Positions 1 to 8,013 of a DNA stretch of 32,673 nt are shown here, one piece after another. Position 1 is the stretch's first letter. Each line of letters starts with the position of its first letter. The stretch is taken from contig NZ_JNZO01000051.1 in assembly GCF_000717595.1 (NCBI RefSeq), forward strand, positions 1 through 32,673, read 5' to 3'. The notes below the pieces were generated by a model. It worked only from the letters and a program-made list of their open reading frames with translations. It searched no databases and was not told the origin of the DNA. The position numbers were made by a program, and so were the translations under genes. Source of the DNA: Streptomyces flavochromogenes (GTDB lineage Bacteria > Actinomycetota > Actinomycetes > Streptomycetales > Streptomycetaceae).

Positions 1-25
1 GGTTCTGTCCGCACTTCCGTGAACG
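1..25 (+). repeat. Left terminal inverted repeat of the ISL3 element
   Basis: A 25-bp sequence beginning GGTTCTGTCCGCAC that is perfectly complementary to 2234-2258. A GTG codon at 19 lies inside this repeat and is unlikely to be the real start of the DUF2716 gene. Confidence 0.85.
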
Positions 26-72
26 ATCTCTCAGCACCCTCTCTGCTGGCCGGTCGATACGATCGACGGGTG

Positions 73-588
73 ATGGACGAACCTGTGATTGAGCTGTCAG
101 ACGCTGAGGAGCGTCGTATCTGGGACCGCTTCAACGAGAAGTTCAGCTTCCAGCCGAGCATGAGTCCGTCCAAGTGGCCGGCCATCAAGGAGCCCGGTGC
201 GTCAGTCACATGGAGTCTGGCGACACTTCCCGACGAACCTGACTACGAGCGTCTGGACCGCCTGGTCGCCGTCGTCGAGCAAGGACTGTCCTCCTGCGTC
301 GGCCCGTCGGGCACTCTGTTCGCCCTCGACTGGCAGCACCCGTCGTACCGCTTCGTACCGCAAGAGGTGGGCGGCCCTGGGCAGCCGGCTTGGCCGTTGA
401 GCCCGTATCCCGACGGGGACTACTTCATCTTCCTTGCGGAGGACTTCCGCTTCGGCAGCTTCGGACACCCCTGGGAAGAGTCTCTCTGCCTGTTCGGTGA
501 GGAACTTCTCGACGTCGCGGCCACAGAGGTCGACAAGGTTCTTGGCCCACCGATCCGCAGGTCAGGCAAGGCGGTGGGCCCGGCCTGA
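73..588 (+). CDS. DUF2716 family protein (IS passenger)
   Basis: A protein of 171 residues when started at the ATG at 73. The residue pattern (W-x-R-F near the N-terminus, then F-x-F-x-P, WPAIKEP, a central LFALDWQHPSYRF, and DYFIFLAEDFRFGSFGHPW toward the C-terminus) is that of the DUF2716 family, soluble proteins of about 150-180 residues with no known function. I chose 73 because an upstream GTG at 19 lies inside the terminal repeat; no clear Shine-Dalgarno is seen at either. The gene is inside the ISL3 inverted repeats and converges on the transposase, with 13 bases between the two stop codons. No signal peptide or membrane segment is visible. Family assignment is from memory of the motif pattern; function is unknown. 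Confidence 0.7.
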   Translation: MDEPVIELSDAEERRIWDRFNEKFSFQPSMSPSKWPAIKEPGASVTWSLATLPDEPDYERLDRLVAVVEQGLSSCVGPSGTLFALDWQHPSYRFVPQEVGGPGQPAWPLSPYPDGDYFIFLAEDFRFGSFGHPWEESLCLFGEELLDVAATEVDKVLGPPIRRSGKAVGPA

Positions 589-609
589 CCCTGGACCGGG
601 CTCAGGGTC
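587..609. terminator. Shared stem-loop between DUF2716 and transposase stops
   Basis: GACCCTG at 587-593 pairs with CAGGGTC at 603-609 around a 9-nt loop. The stem overlaps the TGA of the plus-strand gene (586-588) and that of the minus-strand transposase (602-604), so it could end both transcripts. It is short, so its strength is uncertain. Confidence 0.4.
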
Positions 610-2188
610 TCGCGAGAATGCGTGCCCGCAGCAGAGCGAATGTTGCGCGTCCGTACATGCTCCTCTTCAGCAGTTTCACGCGGCAGACGTGACCTTCGAC
701 GACGCCTGAGCTGTAGGGCAGGGTCAGGCCAGCTGTCACTGCGTCGAAGTCTTGCCGCAGAAAGCTGCCGAACGATCGGAGGGGACCGATCGTGGATTGC
801 TCGGCTTCTCGGATCCACAGCCCGAGCATCGTCCCGCGGCGGTGCCGCACCAGATCGGTGAAGGCACGCGCGAGATTGCATGCCTCGGTGATGTCGGGGC
901 ATGCGATTCTGACCTCGTCGAGACGAGTGACCTCGCTGGTCGACAGACTTTCTCTGGGGCGCATAATCCACGCCGTAATCGAGCGAGGGCTGGGAATCTG
1001 GGCCGGTGCTGCGACAGCCACTCCGTTACGGAGAGACAGAACGTAGCGAGACAGGGTTGAGTACCCTCCCTGGAACCCTTGCGCACAAATCTGGTCGTAC
1101 AGCTCCTTCGCGCTGGTCACCCCCGATGCGAACTGGGCCTGGAGGAAAGGCTTGTAACGATCCAGGGGGACATTGCGCCGGTCACGGGCGGACGCAATCA
1201 GAACGTCGAGTTCGGTGTCGCGATAGCGCCGGGCGGTCTTCCGGTCCAGGCCGACCCTGCGGGCCACCTCGCTCAGCGGGTAGCCGCTGTCGAGCATGCG
1301 GTTGATGAGTTCGTGTCGCTGCTGAACGCGTTGCACGATCAATGTGGGAGGCAGCGCCTCCAGCAGGGGCATTGTAGGCGTCGGGGAAGGCGCCTGCTCG
1401 GCGTATTTCTGCAGGCAGGATCGGTGCTGCTGGCAGGTCTTCTCGACCGCTTGCGACAGATTCCGCAGCAGGTGCCAGCGGTCCGCAACCTCCACTGCGT
1501 GCGGAGCCGCTTCCTTGATCGCTCGCGTGTAGGCACTGGCTCTATCTCGGCAGACGATCTCCACTCCAGGATGGGCGACGAGCCAGGACGCGAGCGTCTC
1601 AGACGTGCGATCGGGAAGAACATCGACGGGACGACGCTTTTCCACGTCGACGAGGATCGTTCCGTAATTGCGTCCCCGCCTGAAGGCGAACTCGTCCACG
1701 CCCAGAATGCGCGGTGCCCGTTGTGCGACGGGTGGAGCATGAAGGAGTTGCAGCAGCCGCATTCTCCCCGCTGGCACACCCATCTTCCGGCACAACCTGG
1801 ATCCGGGGCGCCCTCCGAGCTCGGTTGCGATGGCATGCAACAGCTGCCGCAACCCGGTGCTGGCCTGGCGGTATCGCTCACTGATCCCGGCGATCTGCTC
1901 GACGAACGTACGCCGCACGCATCCGGTGTTGTCACAGAAGAACCGGCGAACTGTCAGCAGAATGACCGTCGACCGGCCGGCAACAGGGCGATCAGAAATC
2001 CTTCGCTCGTACCGGCTGTGGACGCGCTTCGACGGAACGCCGCATGCGGAGCATGAGCGGAGAGGTGTCCGGCTGAACGCTCGAACTACGACGAGGCAGT
2101 CGTCGGCCGTGAAGCCTTCCACTGCAACGCCGTCGATGCCTGGGTACAGCAGCTCTTCGATCGATCGCTCAGTAGCCCCCACCACCAA
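602..2188 (-). CDS. ISL3 family transposase
   Basis: A full-length 528-residue DDE transposase. The N-terminal zinc finger has C46-x2-C49 and C85-x4-C90. The catalytic core has D164 in GVDEFAFRRG, D215 in CRDRASAY and the final E near residue 498 in SSGVVEGHVCRVKLLKRSMY, followed by the usual GRATFALLRARIL ending. A helix-turn-helix lies between the second D and the E (SEVARRVGLDRKTARRYRD), as in the longer actinobacterial ISL3 enzymes. No frameshift or internal stop is seen and both terminal repeats are present, so the element could still be active. It is the only transposase in the window that looks complete in a single frame. Confidence 0.93.
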   Translation of the reverse strand: MVVGATERSIEELLYPGIDGVAVEGFTADDCLVVVRAFSRTPLRSCSACGVPSKRVHSRYERRISDRPVAGRSTVILLTVRRFFCDNTGCVRRTFVEQIAGISERYRQASTGLRQLLHAIATELGGRPGSRLCRKMGVPAGRMRLLQLLHAPPVAQRAPRILGVDEFAFRRGRNYGTILVDVEKRRPVDVLPDRTSETLASWLVAHPGVEIVCRDRASAYTRAIKEAAPHAVEVADRWHLLRNLSQAVEKTCQQHRSCLQKYAEQAPSPTPTMPLLEALPPTLIVQRVQQRHELINRMLDSGYPLSEVARRVGLDRKTARRYRDTELDVLIASARDRRNVPLDRYKPFLQAQFASGVTSAKELYDQICAQGFQGGYSTLSRYVLSLRNGVAVAAPAQIPSPRSITAWIMRPRESLSTSEVTRLDEVRIACPDITEACNLARAFTDLVRHRRGTMLGLWIREAEQSTIGPLRSFGSFLRQDFDAVTAGLTLPYSSGVVEGHVCRVKLLKRSMYGRATFALLRARILARP

Positions 2189-2233
2189 GAGCTGCCCTGG
2201 AGGAACGATCCGCCATCCAAGGCAGCCGAACCC

Positions 2234-2258
2234 CGTTCACGGAAGTGCGGACAGAACC
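2234..2258 (-). repeat. Right terminal inverted repeat of the ISL3 element
   Basis: Perfect 25-bp complement of positions 1-25, lying about 45 bp upstream of the transposase start. It ends 108 bp before the TetR operator, so the element inserted just upstream of the TetR operon. Confidence 0.85.
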
Positions 2259-2356
2259 GTCGACCTTTCTCGACGGAGTTCTTCGGCCCGCTAGTCAGGT
2301 ATCCGGCGGCCTGAAGAGGCGCCGCCGGCTCCGGTTCCGAAGGGCAGGCCACCCTC

Positions 2357-2393
2357 TTGCTTACCTTACGGGTCGACCCGTAAAGTAAATGCC
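2357..2393 (+). promoter_or_regulatory. Leaderless promoter with TetR-type operator
   Basis: TTACGGGTCGACCCGTAA at 2366-2383 is a perfect 18-bp palindrome; it extends to 28 bp (2361-2388) with one mismatched pair. A plausible -35 TTGCTT (2357-2362) and -10 TAAAGT (2381-2386) flank it with an 18-bp spacer, which would put the transcript start at or next to the ATG at 2394. The operator therefore fills the spacer and -10, the usual geometry for TetR autorepression. The promoter elements are read by eye; the palindrome is certain. Confidence 0.75.
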
Positions 2394-2981
2394 ATGAGCT
2401 CCTCGCTGCCCTCCAGGGGGCGTCCCAGGGATCCCCGATCGCACAAGGCGATCATCAGTGCGACAGCAGAGCTGGTGGCCGAGGTCGGCTACGCCGCGAC
2501 ATCGATCGGAGCCGTGGCCGCGCGGGCAGGTGTCGGCAAAGACACGATCTACCGGCGGTGGCCGGGCAAGCCGGAGTTGGTCTTCGAGGCCGTCTTCACG
2601 ACCACCGACGATGCTCTGCCCCCGGACACCGGAACGCTGGTCGGGGATCTGACCGTGCTGCTACAGGGCCTGGTCGACGAGTTCCGCGCGCCTGCCGCCG
2701 CGGCGGCACTCCCGGGGCTGCTCGCCGACTTCGCCGCCGATCCGGAACTGAAGGCGCGCATCCGCGGTGATTTCCTGTCCCCGTCGAAGGAGCGGCTGCT
2801 GGTCGTCTTCGAACGCGCCGTGCTGCGCGGGGAGATCGCGGCCGAAACGCCCGTGGACCTGGTCCTGGACACGCTGGCAGGAGCCGTGTTCTTCCATGTA
2901 GGGCTGGTCGGCGAGCACCCTGACCCGCAGCTGGCCGCACAGCTGGCCGCTGTCGTGGCCAAAGGAATCGAGGTCCGATGA
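2394..2981 (+). CDS. TetR/AcrR family transcriptional regulator
   Basis: A 195-residue repressor. Residues about 16-70 form the TetR DNA-binding domain (ATAELVAEVGYAATSIGAVA, then AGVGKDTIYRRWPGKPELVF). The C-terminal half is a helical ligand-binding domain typical of the group that begins RGRPRD. It probably binds the palindrome at 2366-2383 immediately upstream and represses its own operon. No Shine-Dalgarno precedes the ATG, which fits leaderless translation. Its last codons overlap the next gene by 4 bp (ATGA), so the two are translationally coupled and the membrane protein is the likely regulated target. The ligand cannot be guessed. Confidence 0.92.
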   Translation: MSSSLPSRGRPRDPRSHKAIISATAELVAEVGYAATSIGAVAARAGVGKDTIYRRWPGKPELVFEAVFTTTDDALPPDTGTLVGDLTVLLQGLVDEFRAPAAAAALPGLLADFAADPELKARIRGDFLSPSKERLLVVFERAVLRGEIAAETPVDLVLDTLAGAVFFHVGLVGEHPDPQLAAQLAAVVAKGIEVR

Positions 2982-3358
2982 ACGGCTGGCTTCTCGCGGC
3001 AGGGATCACCGCGCTCGGCGTGGCCGCGGTGCACATCGTCGGCGGGCACCGCGATGTGGTGCGCCCGCTGCTGTCCTGCGGTCTCGCGGACGAACCCAAG
3101 CGTGTCCTGCACGCCGTGTGGCACATGGTGAGCGGAGACCTGGTGCTCTCCGGAATCGCTCTGCTTTACCTCTCCCTGACGGACGGTAGGCCGGGTACCG
3201 GCCTGGTGGCGTGGCTCGTGGCCGCACACTTCATCGTGTACGCAGCAGCCTTCTTGATCATCACGCTGACCGTCGGCTGGCCCAGACCGCTACTCCGCCT
3301 ACCGCAGTGGATTCTGCTCCTGCCAGTCGCAGTGCTGGCAGCGGCGGGTGCCGCGTAG
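2978..3358 (+). CDS. Small integral membrane protein, TetR-coupled
   Basis: A 126-residue hydrophobic protein with about four membrane segments (residues about 3-22, 47-67, 75-96 and 104-124). Histidines at VHIVGGHRD and AVWHMVSG lie near the first and second segments. It overlaps the TetR gene by 4 bp and is certainly co-transcribed with it. I do not recognise a named family with confidence. Small membrane proteins paired with a TetR regulator are often stress or export related, but nothing in the sequence shows a substrate. The nearest inverted-repeat terminator is not obvious in the following 200 bp. Confidence 0.8.
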   Translation: MNGWLLAAGITALGVAAVHIVGGHRDVVRPLLSCGLADEPKRVLHAVWHMVSGDLVLSGIALLYLSLTDGRPGTGLVAWLVAAHFIVYAAAFLIITLTVGWPRPLLRLPQWILLLPVAVLAAAGAA

Positions 3359-3570
3359 CCACCGCCCAGAGACCTCCTGCGGCCGCCGCGTTAAGCCGTT
3401 CGGACATGCCATCGAGGCTGCCAGGCCGTCGCACCGCCATCACCGCTTCCTCCCTTCTGTCTTCGTAGACCCCGCGGTGTCCGTTGACACAGCAACTGAC
3501 TGGGGAGCAAAGAGCGACACCGGGGAAATTTCGAGATCGGCTTCAGAGGTGGCCGGTCCAGAATGCTGCC

Positions 3571-4224
3571 GTGGCTGAAGACGAGCAGAGCGGCATAGAA
3601 CCGCGTTCATTCCTGACATGCGTGACAGAGCTGGCCCAGCTGCTGGGCGTCGGAGACGTCGGTATGGAGCCGGAGGACCGGCATGCCCGCCACCTTGCCC
3701 ATGCGGTGCGTAAGCCCCTGCTCGGACGTGCGAGTCTGCCCGACGAGTGGTTCGTCCCGCTGATGGCGGCAGCCGTATACGACCCGGATCCCAGCTTCTG
3801 CCGCTGGTTCGTCGAGCCGGCGGTCTACGCATTCGGACGCCGCCGTGTGATGGCGGCATTGGTCGACTATCTGCGGACCGGCACGGATGCCGAGCGGGCT
3901 GGTGCCGTGCGGGCCTGGTACAGCGCCCATGTGCCGTTGTGTGCAGATCGGTCTCCGGCGTACGGACCCGGCGGGGTACGTGATCCCGCGCTGGACGAGT
4001 CACAGGACGTCAAGGCCGCCTGGCTGGAGGCATCCCTGCGGGTGTTCGCCGAAGCCACCGACCTGCGGATGCGCCACCGTGTCCTGTTGGGCCTGCCTAC
4101 CTCCCGCGCGGCATACCCGCCACACCTGTACGAACTACTTGAAAGCACACTCACATCCGCCGGGGTTCATCCCGACCCACACATCCGTCGCTGGGCCGCA
4201 GCAGCAGACCACGAGGAAGTCTGA
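3571..4224 (+). CDS. Unassigned soluble helical protein
   Basis: From a GTG at 3571 this encodes 217 residues; the open frame extends back to 3484, but that part lacks coding character. CAGAAT at 3559-3564 ends 6 nt before the GTG and could be the -10 of a leaderless transcript. The protein is rich in short amphipathic helices with conserved-looking RWF and YDPDPSFCRWFVEPAV, and repeats of about 40 residues suggest a HEAT-like alpha solenoid, but I do not recognise a family. It has no signal peptide. The gene is followed within 20 bp by a lone IS end (4241-4267), so it may sit at the edge of a former mobile element. Confidence 0.6.
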   Translation: MAEDEQSGIEPRSFLTCVTELAQLLGVGDVGMEPEDRHARHLAHAVRKPLLGRASLPDEWFVPLMAAAVYDPDPSFCRWFVEPAVYAFGRRRVMAALVDYLRTGTDAERAGAVRAWYSAHVPLCADRSPAYGPGGVRDPALDESQDVKAAWLEASLRVFAEATDLRMRHRVLLGLPTSRAAYPPHLYELLESTLTSAGVHPDPHIRRWAAAADHEEV

Positions 4225-4240
4225 GCCCGACTCTCACCCC

Positions 4241-4267
4241 TCCTGACAGTTACGGGACAGCCCTTAG
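4241..4267 (-). repeat. Solitary IS end, copy A
   Basis: Read on the minus strand this is CTAAGGGCTGTCCCGTAA followed by CTGTCAGGA. The same CTAAGGGCTGTCCCG core occurs at 27132 and at 32575, the last directly next to an IS5-type transposase end, which identifies it as the terminus of that IS group. Here the interior of the element would lie to the left, toward the 3571-4224 gene. No matching partner is seen between 3359 and 3570. Confidence 0.6.
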
Positions 4268-4761
4268 GGCCTGCGTGAAAGTGCAGTTCGGTGCGACAAG
4301 GCCGGTGCCGGCTCCAGGCGTCCTGCCTTGTCTTCCGCAGGACCATTTTGCGACTTGAACGCGCTCAACTCCCGTGCGGGGGTGTACCAGACGCGGTTCG
4401 CTAGTACCGGTGCTCCGACCGCGACGCTACGGGAGGGGTGTCGGTGAGTGACGCGGCGGAGGTCAGGGGGCTGATCGGGCAGACTCGGCGCATCGCGCCG
4501 GGCTCGCCAGCGTCGGTGGGTCATCCGGGCTTGTTCAGTACGGTTGGGGCAGCGGCATCGAAGCCCGCATCGGACTCTCACGGCAGTTCGCCCTGCCACC
4601 TCGAACCATTCCAATCGCGTGGTCCAGGCCCGGCCCCGCATGCCCACCTGCGCCGGCGCAACAAGAACGTCCGCTGCGCCGACGTCCGCACGGCCCACCG
4701 ACGCGAACGCTCCCGCATCCGCTGCGAGGCGCGCACGCGTGAGCTGAAGCCGTATCCGAAC
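4268..4761. other. No supported gene
   Basis: About 490 bp between the lone IS end and the PPOX-family gene. Open frames exist on both strands, but none has family motifs, a ribosome binding site or consistent third-position GC bias. It may be old transposon debris. No strong hairpin was noticed. Confidence 0.5.
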
Positions 4762-5160
4762 CTACCAAGACCGATCCTGCAGCCTAGGAGGGTGGTCGGG
4801 CACAAACCGCACCATTTTCGTAGCCGGATCCTCCAACGGCTTGGAGAATCGTGCTGGCCAGAGCTCCACCGGCCCCAGGTACTTGCTCAGCTTCCGTACC
4901 GCCCGCGCCCGGTCAAGCGCCACGGTTTCGGCGCTCCCCCGGCACGTCACGGAGAACACCTCCCCCGTAGCCGGCTCACAGGTATCCACGACCAGCGCCA
5001 TGCGCGGATCTTCGGCGATGACCCGCTCCAGCCGGGAGTACGCGCCAGTGAGCCACCAGAATGCCCCCTCCTCCCAGATGAACCACACCGGGCGAACGGA
5101 GGGGCCAACGGTTGCCACACGGGCAACCAAGGGGCGAGCCAAGAATTCGTTCACGTCCAT
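4762..5160 (-). CDS. Pyridoxamine 5'-phosphate oxidase-fold (PPOX) protein
   Basis: A 132-residue single-domain split-barrel protein from the ATG at 5160; the frame stays open to 5229, but MDVNEFLARPLVARVATVG is the normal beginning of this family. It has the characteristic core RPVWFIWEEGAFWWLTG, LERVIAEDPRMALVVDT and VTCRGSAETV. Members bind FMN or F420 and act as small reductases or flavin carriers; the substrate here is unknown. TACATT lies about 6 nt before the ATG and could be the -10 of a leaderless transcript. The C-terminus (ATKMVRFVPDHPPRLQDRSW) looks natural. Confidence 0.85.
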   Translation of the reverse strand: MDVNEFLARPLVARVATVGPSVRPVWFIWEEGAFWWLTGAYSRLERVIAEDPRMALVVDTCEPATGEVFSVTCRGSAETVALDRARAVRKLSKYLGPVELWPARFSKPLEDPATKMVRFVPDHPPRLQDRSW

Positions 5161-5412
5161 CACGGCAATGTAGCGGCGTGCCGCTGTACGCAGTCGGGCA
5201 GGAGGGCTCGAGATGCCGACCACGGACACCCTGGCGAGCCGCTGCAGAAATGATCAAACGTCAACACTCCACAGACCCCTCCCGCACGGCCGGTCGCCCC
5301 GGTGGACCTGTGCGGACACAGCGCTACGTTTTGCCAACACGACGAGTTGAAGCTGTTCTTCTACGACGATACCGACTCCAGGAGCACGTACGTGATGACG
5401 CGCGAGCCAGGT

Positions 5413-6018
5413 TCATAGCCATTCGTTGATCGCTGCCACCAGCACGGTCACCTCGAAACGGACCGCCAGTTTGTCGTAGCGTGTGGCGACAGCCCGGTTC
5501 CTCTTGAGGCGGCTGATCCCGCACTCGACCGCGTGGCGTTCGCGGTAGTCGACCGGGTTGAAATACGGCGGCCGACCGCCTCGGGAGCCGAGCTTTCGAC
5601 GGTTGCGGGCCTCGTCGGCCTTGTCCGGGATGGTGCAGCGGATCCCACGGCGGCGCAGGCAGGCGCGGTTTTCGCGGGAGGCGTAGGCCTTGTCGGGCCG
5701 CACTCGATCGGGGCGGACGCGCGGCCGGCCCGGTGCGATGCGAGGCACGCGGATCTTCTCCAGCACGGGTTCGAACTGTGGTGAGTCCCCGCGCTGTCCT
5801 GCCGTGACCACGATCGGCATGGGCTTCTGGCCCTGCTCGACAGCCAGGTGCAGCTTGGTGGAGAACCCGCCGCGCGACCGGCCCAGCCCGTGATCATGGG
5901 GCTCAGCGAAGATGCCGCCCGGCGGTTCCTTCCGCAGGTCACCCTGCTTGCGGGCCCCGGCCTCGTGCTGATGGGCGCGGCAGACCGCGGAGTCGACACC
6001 GAGGTCCCACATGATCAC
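5413..6018 (-). pseudogene. IS5 family transposase, 5'-truncated
   Basis: The C-terminal two thirds of an IS5-type DDE transposase: first-D region ([20 protein letters not shown]), then [20 protein letters not shown], the second D in [20 protein letters not shown], and the final E in [20 protein letters not shown], ending VAAINEWL. The N-terminal DNA-binding domain (about 80 residues) is missing; at about 6018 the sequence changes to a piece of an ISL3 transposase. A closely related copy is at 15518-16051 on the other strand and lacks the same end. The 180 bp after its stop holds no gene that I can support. Confidence 0.85.
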
Positions 6019-6029
6019 GTCCTTCGCGT

Positions 6030-6230
6030 CGGCCAGAGACTGGAGTTGGGTGAGGACTCAGGCCAGGTATCTCCTCGACGAAGGTCCTGCGTGCGCACCC
6101 CGAGTTCCCGCAGACGAACCCGGCGGACCCTCAGCCGGAGACTCACGCTTCGTCCGGCGCTCGGGACATCAGCGGGAAACCGCAGGTAGGAACCATGAGC
6201 CCGGTTCGACCAGACCTCGCACGAGGGACG
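6030..6230 (-). pseudogene. ISL3 transposase N-terminal fragment, frameshifted
   Basis: Read on the minus strand it gives the zinc-finger region of an ISL3 enzyme: NRAHGSYLRFPADVPSAGRS, then LRLRVRR, and after a one-base shift near 6112 FVCGNSGCARRTFVEEIPGL. This matches the C-x4-C part of the finger in the intact copy at 602-2188, but is a different, diverged element. The rest of the transposase is absent: the IS5 fragment cuts it at about 6018 and an IS701 fragment abuts the other side. Confidence 0.7.
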
Positions 6231-6295
6231 ACCCGTTCGCTGGCCGTGATCACGGCCAGCCGCTGACGCCCGCCCACTGCCACCCCACCACCCAC

Positions 6296-7099
6296 TCACA
6301 CCCTTGTCAGTACGTGCTCGCGCAACGACACGGGCCGGGTGCGGTAGCGGGGCAGCGGCCTGGGGCCGAGCCCGCCGCATTCGGGCTGGTGCGGCACCGC
6401 GTCCTGGCCGTGGGCGGTCATCTCGCCCTTGGCCTGCAGCACCCAGGCCAGGCCGCGTTCGTCCAGGCCGTGGCGGAAGTCGGCGTTCGCGCCGTAACCG
6501 GTGTCGGCGACCAGGACGGCGGGCCGCAGCCCGGAGCCGGCGAGTTCATCGAGCATGTCCAGGGCGAGCTGCCACTTGGGACGGTGGCACTCGTCGTCGG
6601 GGATCCGGCAGGCCCGCCTGCGGGCCTGGGCATCGGGACCGTCCCAGGCGACGGGCAGGAACAAGCGCCAGGACAACGGGCACGAAGCCTCCTCGGAGGC
6701 GGCGTGGACACTGACGCCGATCTGGCAGTTGCCGACCTTGCCCAGGGTGCCCGAATACTGCCGGGCCACCCCGGGCGAGGAACGGCCGTCCTTGGGGAAG
6801 CCGGTGTCGTCCGCCACCCACACCTGCGGCCGCACGACGGCCGCCGCCCGCCACGCCAGCCGGGCCCGCACGTCGCTGATCTGCCAGGTTGAGGTCGTCA
6901 TGAACTGCTGCAACTGCTGGTGATCGACACCGAGCCGTTCAGCCATCGGCTGCATCGACTTCCTGCGGCCGTCCAGCAGCAGTTTCCGCAGGTATAACGC
7001 GCCCTTCGCACGCTGGTCCCGACGCACCAACGGCGCGAACACCTCCGCCGCGAGCTCTTCCAGCCGGCCCCGCACCGCAGCAAGCTCCCCAGCCCTCAT
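6296..7099 (-). pseudogene. IS701 family transposase, 3'-truncated
   Basis: The N-terminal 265 or so residues of an IS701-type transposase (normally about 400): RRDQRAKGALYLRKLLLDGR, KSMQPMAERLGVDHQQLQQF, the first catalytic D region WVADDTGFPKDG, the second region VLVADTGYGANADFR, and LQAKGEMTAHGQDAVP. The start is natural, but the C-terminal third with the final E is gone; the frame runs into unrelated sequence at about 6300, where the ISL3 fragment begins. Bases 7100-7154 look like the outer end of this element and are abutted by the next one. Confidence 0.85.
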
Positions 7100-7158
7100 A
7101 CAGCCAGCGAACTACCAACCACCCACCACGACAAGACCACCTAACAAAGCACTACTAG

Positions 7159-7177
7159 GACCTGTCCGGCCGATCAT
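7159..7177 (+). repeat. Left inverted repeat of the IS427-like element
   Basis: GACCTGTCCGGCCGATCAT, matching the right repeat (9091-9109) at 17 of 19 positions, with both mismatches at positions 3 and 4. Preceded by CTAG. Confidence 0.7.
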
Positions 7178-7264
7178 GGGAGGAGGGTGAGCAACGAGAC
7201 CAACAGCATCGTCTGCCTGCGGGCGACGGCAGGCGCGGGGCGCCGTCACCCGCGCCCGGTTCCG

Positions 7265-7834
7265 TCAGTTGGAGGACGTGGCGTCCTCGGCCGCCCGGAC
7301 CTTCTTAACGCAGGCATCGTCGTAGGCGTTCAGACTGAGCGTTCGGTTGTCGGAGAACAGGCGGTACTCCATGACTACGGTCCAGCCGCGCTTCTTGAAC
7401 ACCGTCTCCACCACGTCGACTGTGCCGTCCGGCGCCTTTCGCTCATTGCGCTTCTTGGCCTCTGTCCACCCACGGCCAGTCAACGCGGCCGCCAGGGCGT
7501 TGGTCCGGTCCACGTCCAGCGTGGAGGCGGCTGTGTCGAACCCCTTGTAAGCGACGAAGCACGCAGCCATGGGGTACTTGGATGACTCCGGCATCGAAGC
7601 CGCTTCCGGGTCGCTCGGCGGCGCCCCGACGTCCCTGGTGATGCCGTCGAGCACTAGGCGCATCTTGGCCTTGGTGATCGGACCGGAGTCTTCCGGCCTC
7701 GCTGTAATTGGGGCGGAGGGAGCCGCAGACGTCCCGTTCACATCCCGATCGATACTATCGCCCCCGCAACCGGCCACTCCGATCGTCACTGCCGCCATAT
7801 AGACGACAGCCCACCCCACCCTGTTCACACGCAT
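7265..7834 (-). CDS. Predicted secreted lipoprotein (IS passenger)
   Basis: From the ATG at 7834 the product is 189 residues; GAAGGGG directly precedes it, and a GTG at 7828 would have better spacing and may be the true start. The frame stays open to 8038, but that part is not lipoprotein-like. Residues 1-23 are a lipoprotein signal (RV positive end, hydrophobic stretch, lipobox GVAGC with the lipidated Cys about 23). The mature part has a low-complexity linker and then a compact domain with VLDGITRDVG, YPMAACFVAYKGFDT and FKKRGWTVVMEYRLFSDNRT. I do not recognise the domain; similar small surface lipoproteins are common in Streptomyces. The gene is on the same strand as the IS5 transposase and lies within the element's inverted repeats. 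Confidence 0.75.
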   Translation of the reverse strand: MRVNRVGWAVVYMAAVTIGVAGCGGDSIDRDVNGTSAAPSAPITARPEDSGPITKAKMRLVLDGITRDVGAPPSDPEAASMPESSKYPMAACFVAYKGFDTAASTLDVDRTNALAAALTGRGWTEAKKRNERKAPDGTVDVVETVFKKRGWTVVMEYRLFSDNRTLSLNAYDDACVKKVRAAEDATSSN

Positions 7835-8013
7835 CCCCTTCAGCGCACGAGGGACGAATACCCCCGTGATCAGGGAAGGAGTGTGACACGAGGCGCCGAC
7901 GGCCCAGGAAGCAGGTTCGCCTCGCCTGTCCGCTGCACTTGCGGACGCCGCGCACTCCAGGTTGAGTGACGTCGCCCCCTTGGGGACTCGGCTGCGTGTG
8001 GAGGACGGCGAGG

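Larger units (their letters stand above)
1..2258. mobile_element. ISL3-family element with a passenger gene
   Basis: Positions 1-25 are the exact reverse complement of 2234-2258, and match stops at base 26, so these look like true terminal repeats. The ends begin GG, as ISL3-family ends do. Between them lie an intact ISL3 transposase (602-2188, minus) and a convergent DUF2716 gene (73-588, plus). Normal ISL3 elements hold the transposase alone or with one or a few extra genes, so the DUF2716 gene is best read as cargo. The 8-bp target duplication typical of the family cannot be tested because the window starts exactly at the left end; the right flank begins GTCGACCT at 2259. Confidence 0.8.

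Noticed and set aside
19..72. Upstream GTG start for the DUF2716 gene.
   Set aside because: It lies within the terminal inverted repeat and the residues it adds are not part of the family pattern.
1079..2056. A 325-residue plus-strand open frame inside the ISL3 element.
   Set aside because: It is antisense to the intact transposase and has no independent motif.
4264..4768. Possible transposase or regulator on either strand between the lone IS end and the PPOX gene.
   Set aside because: No zinc finger, DDE or helix-turn-helix motif could be read in any of the six frames.
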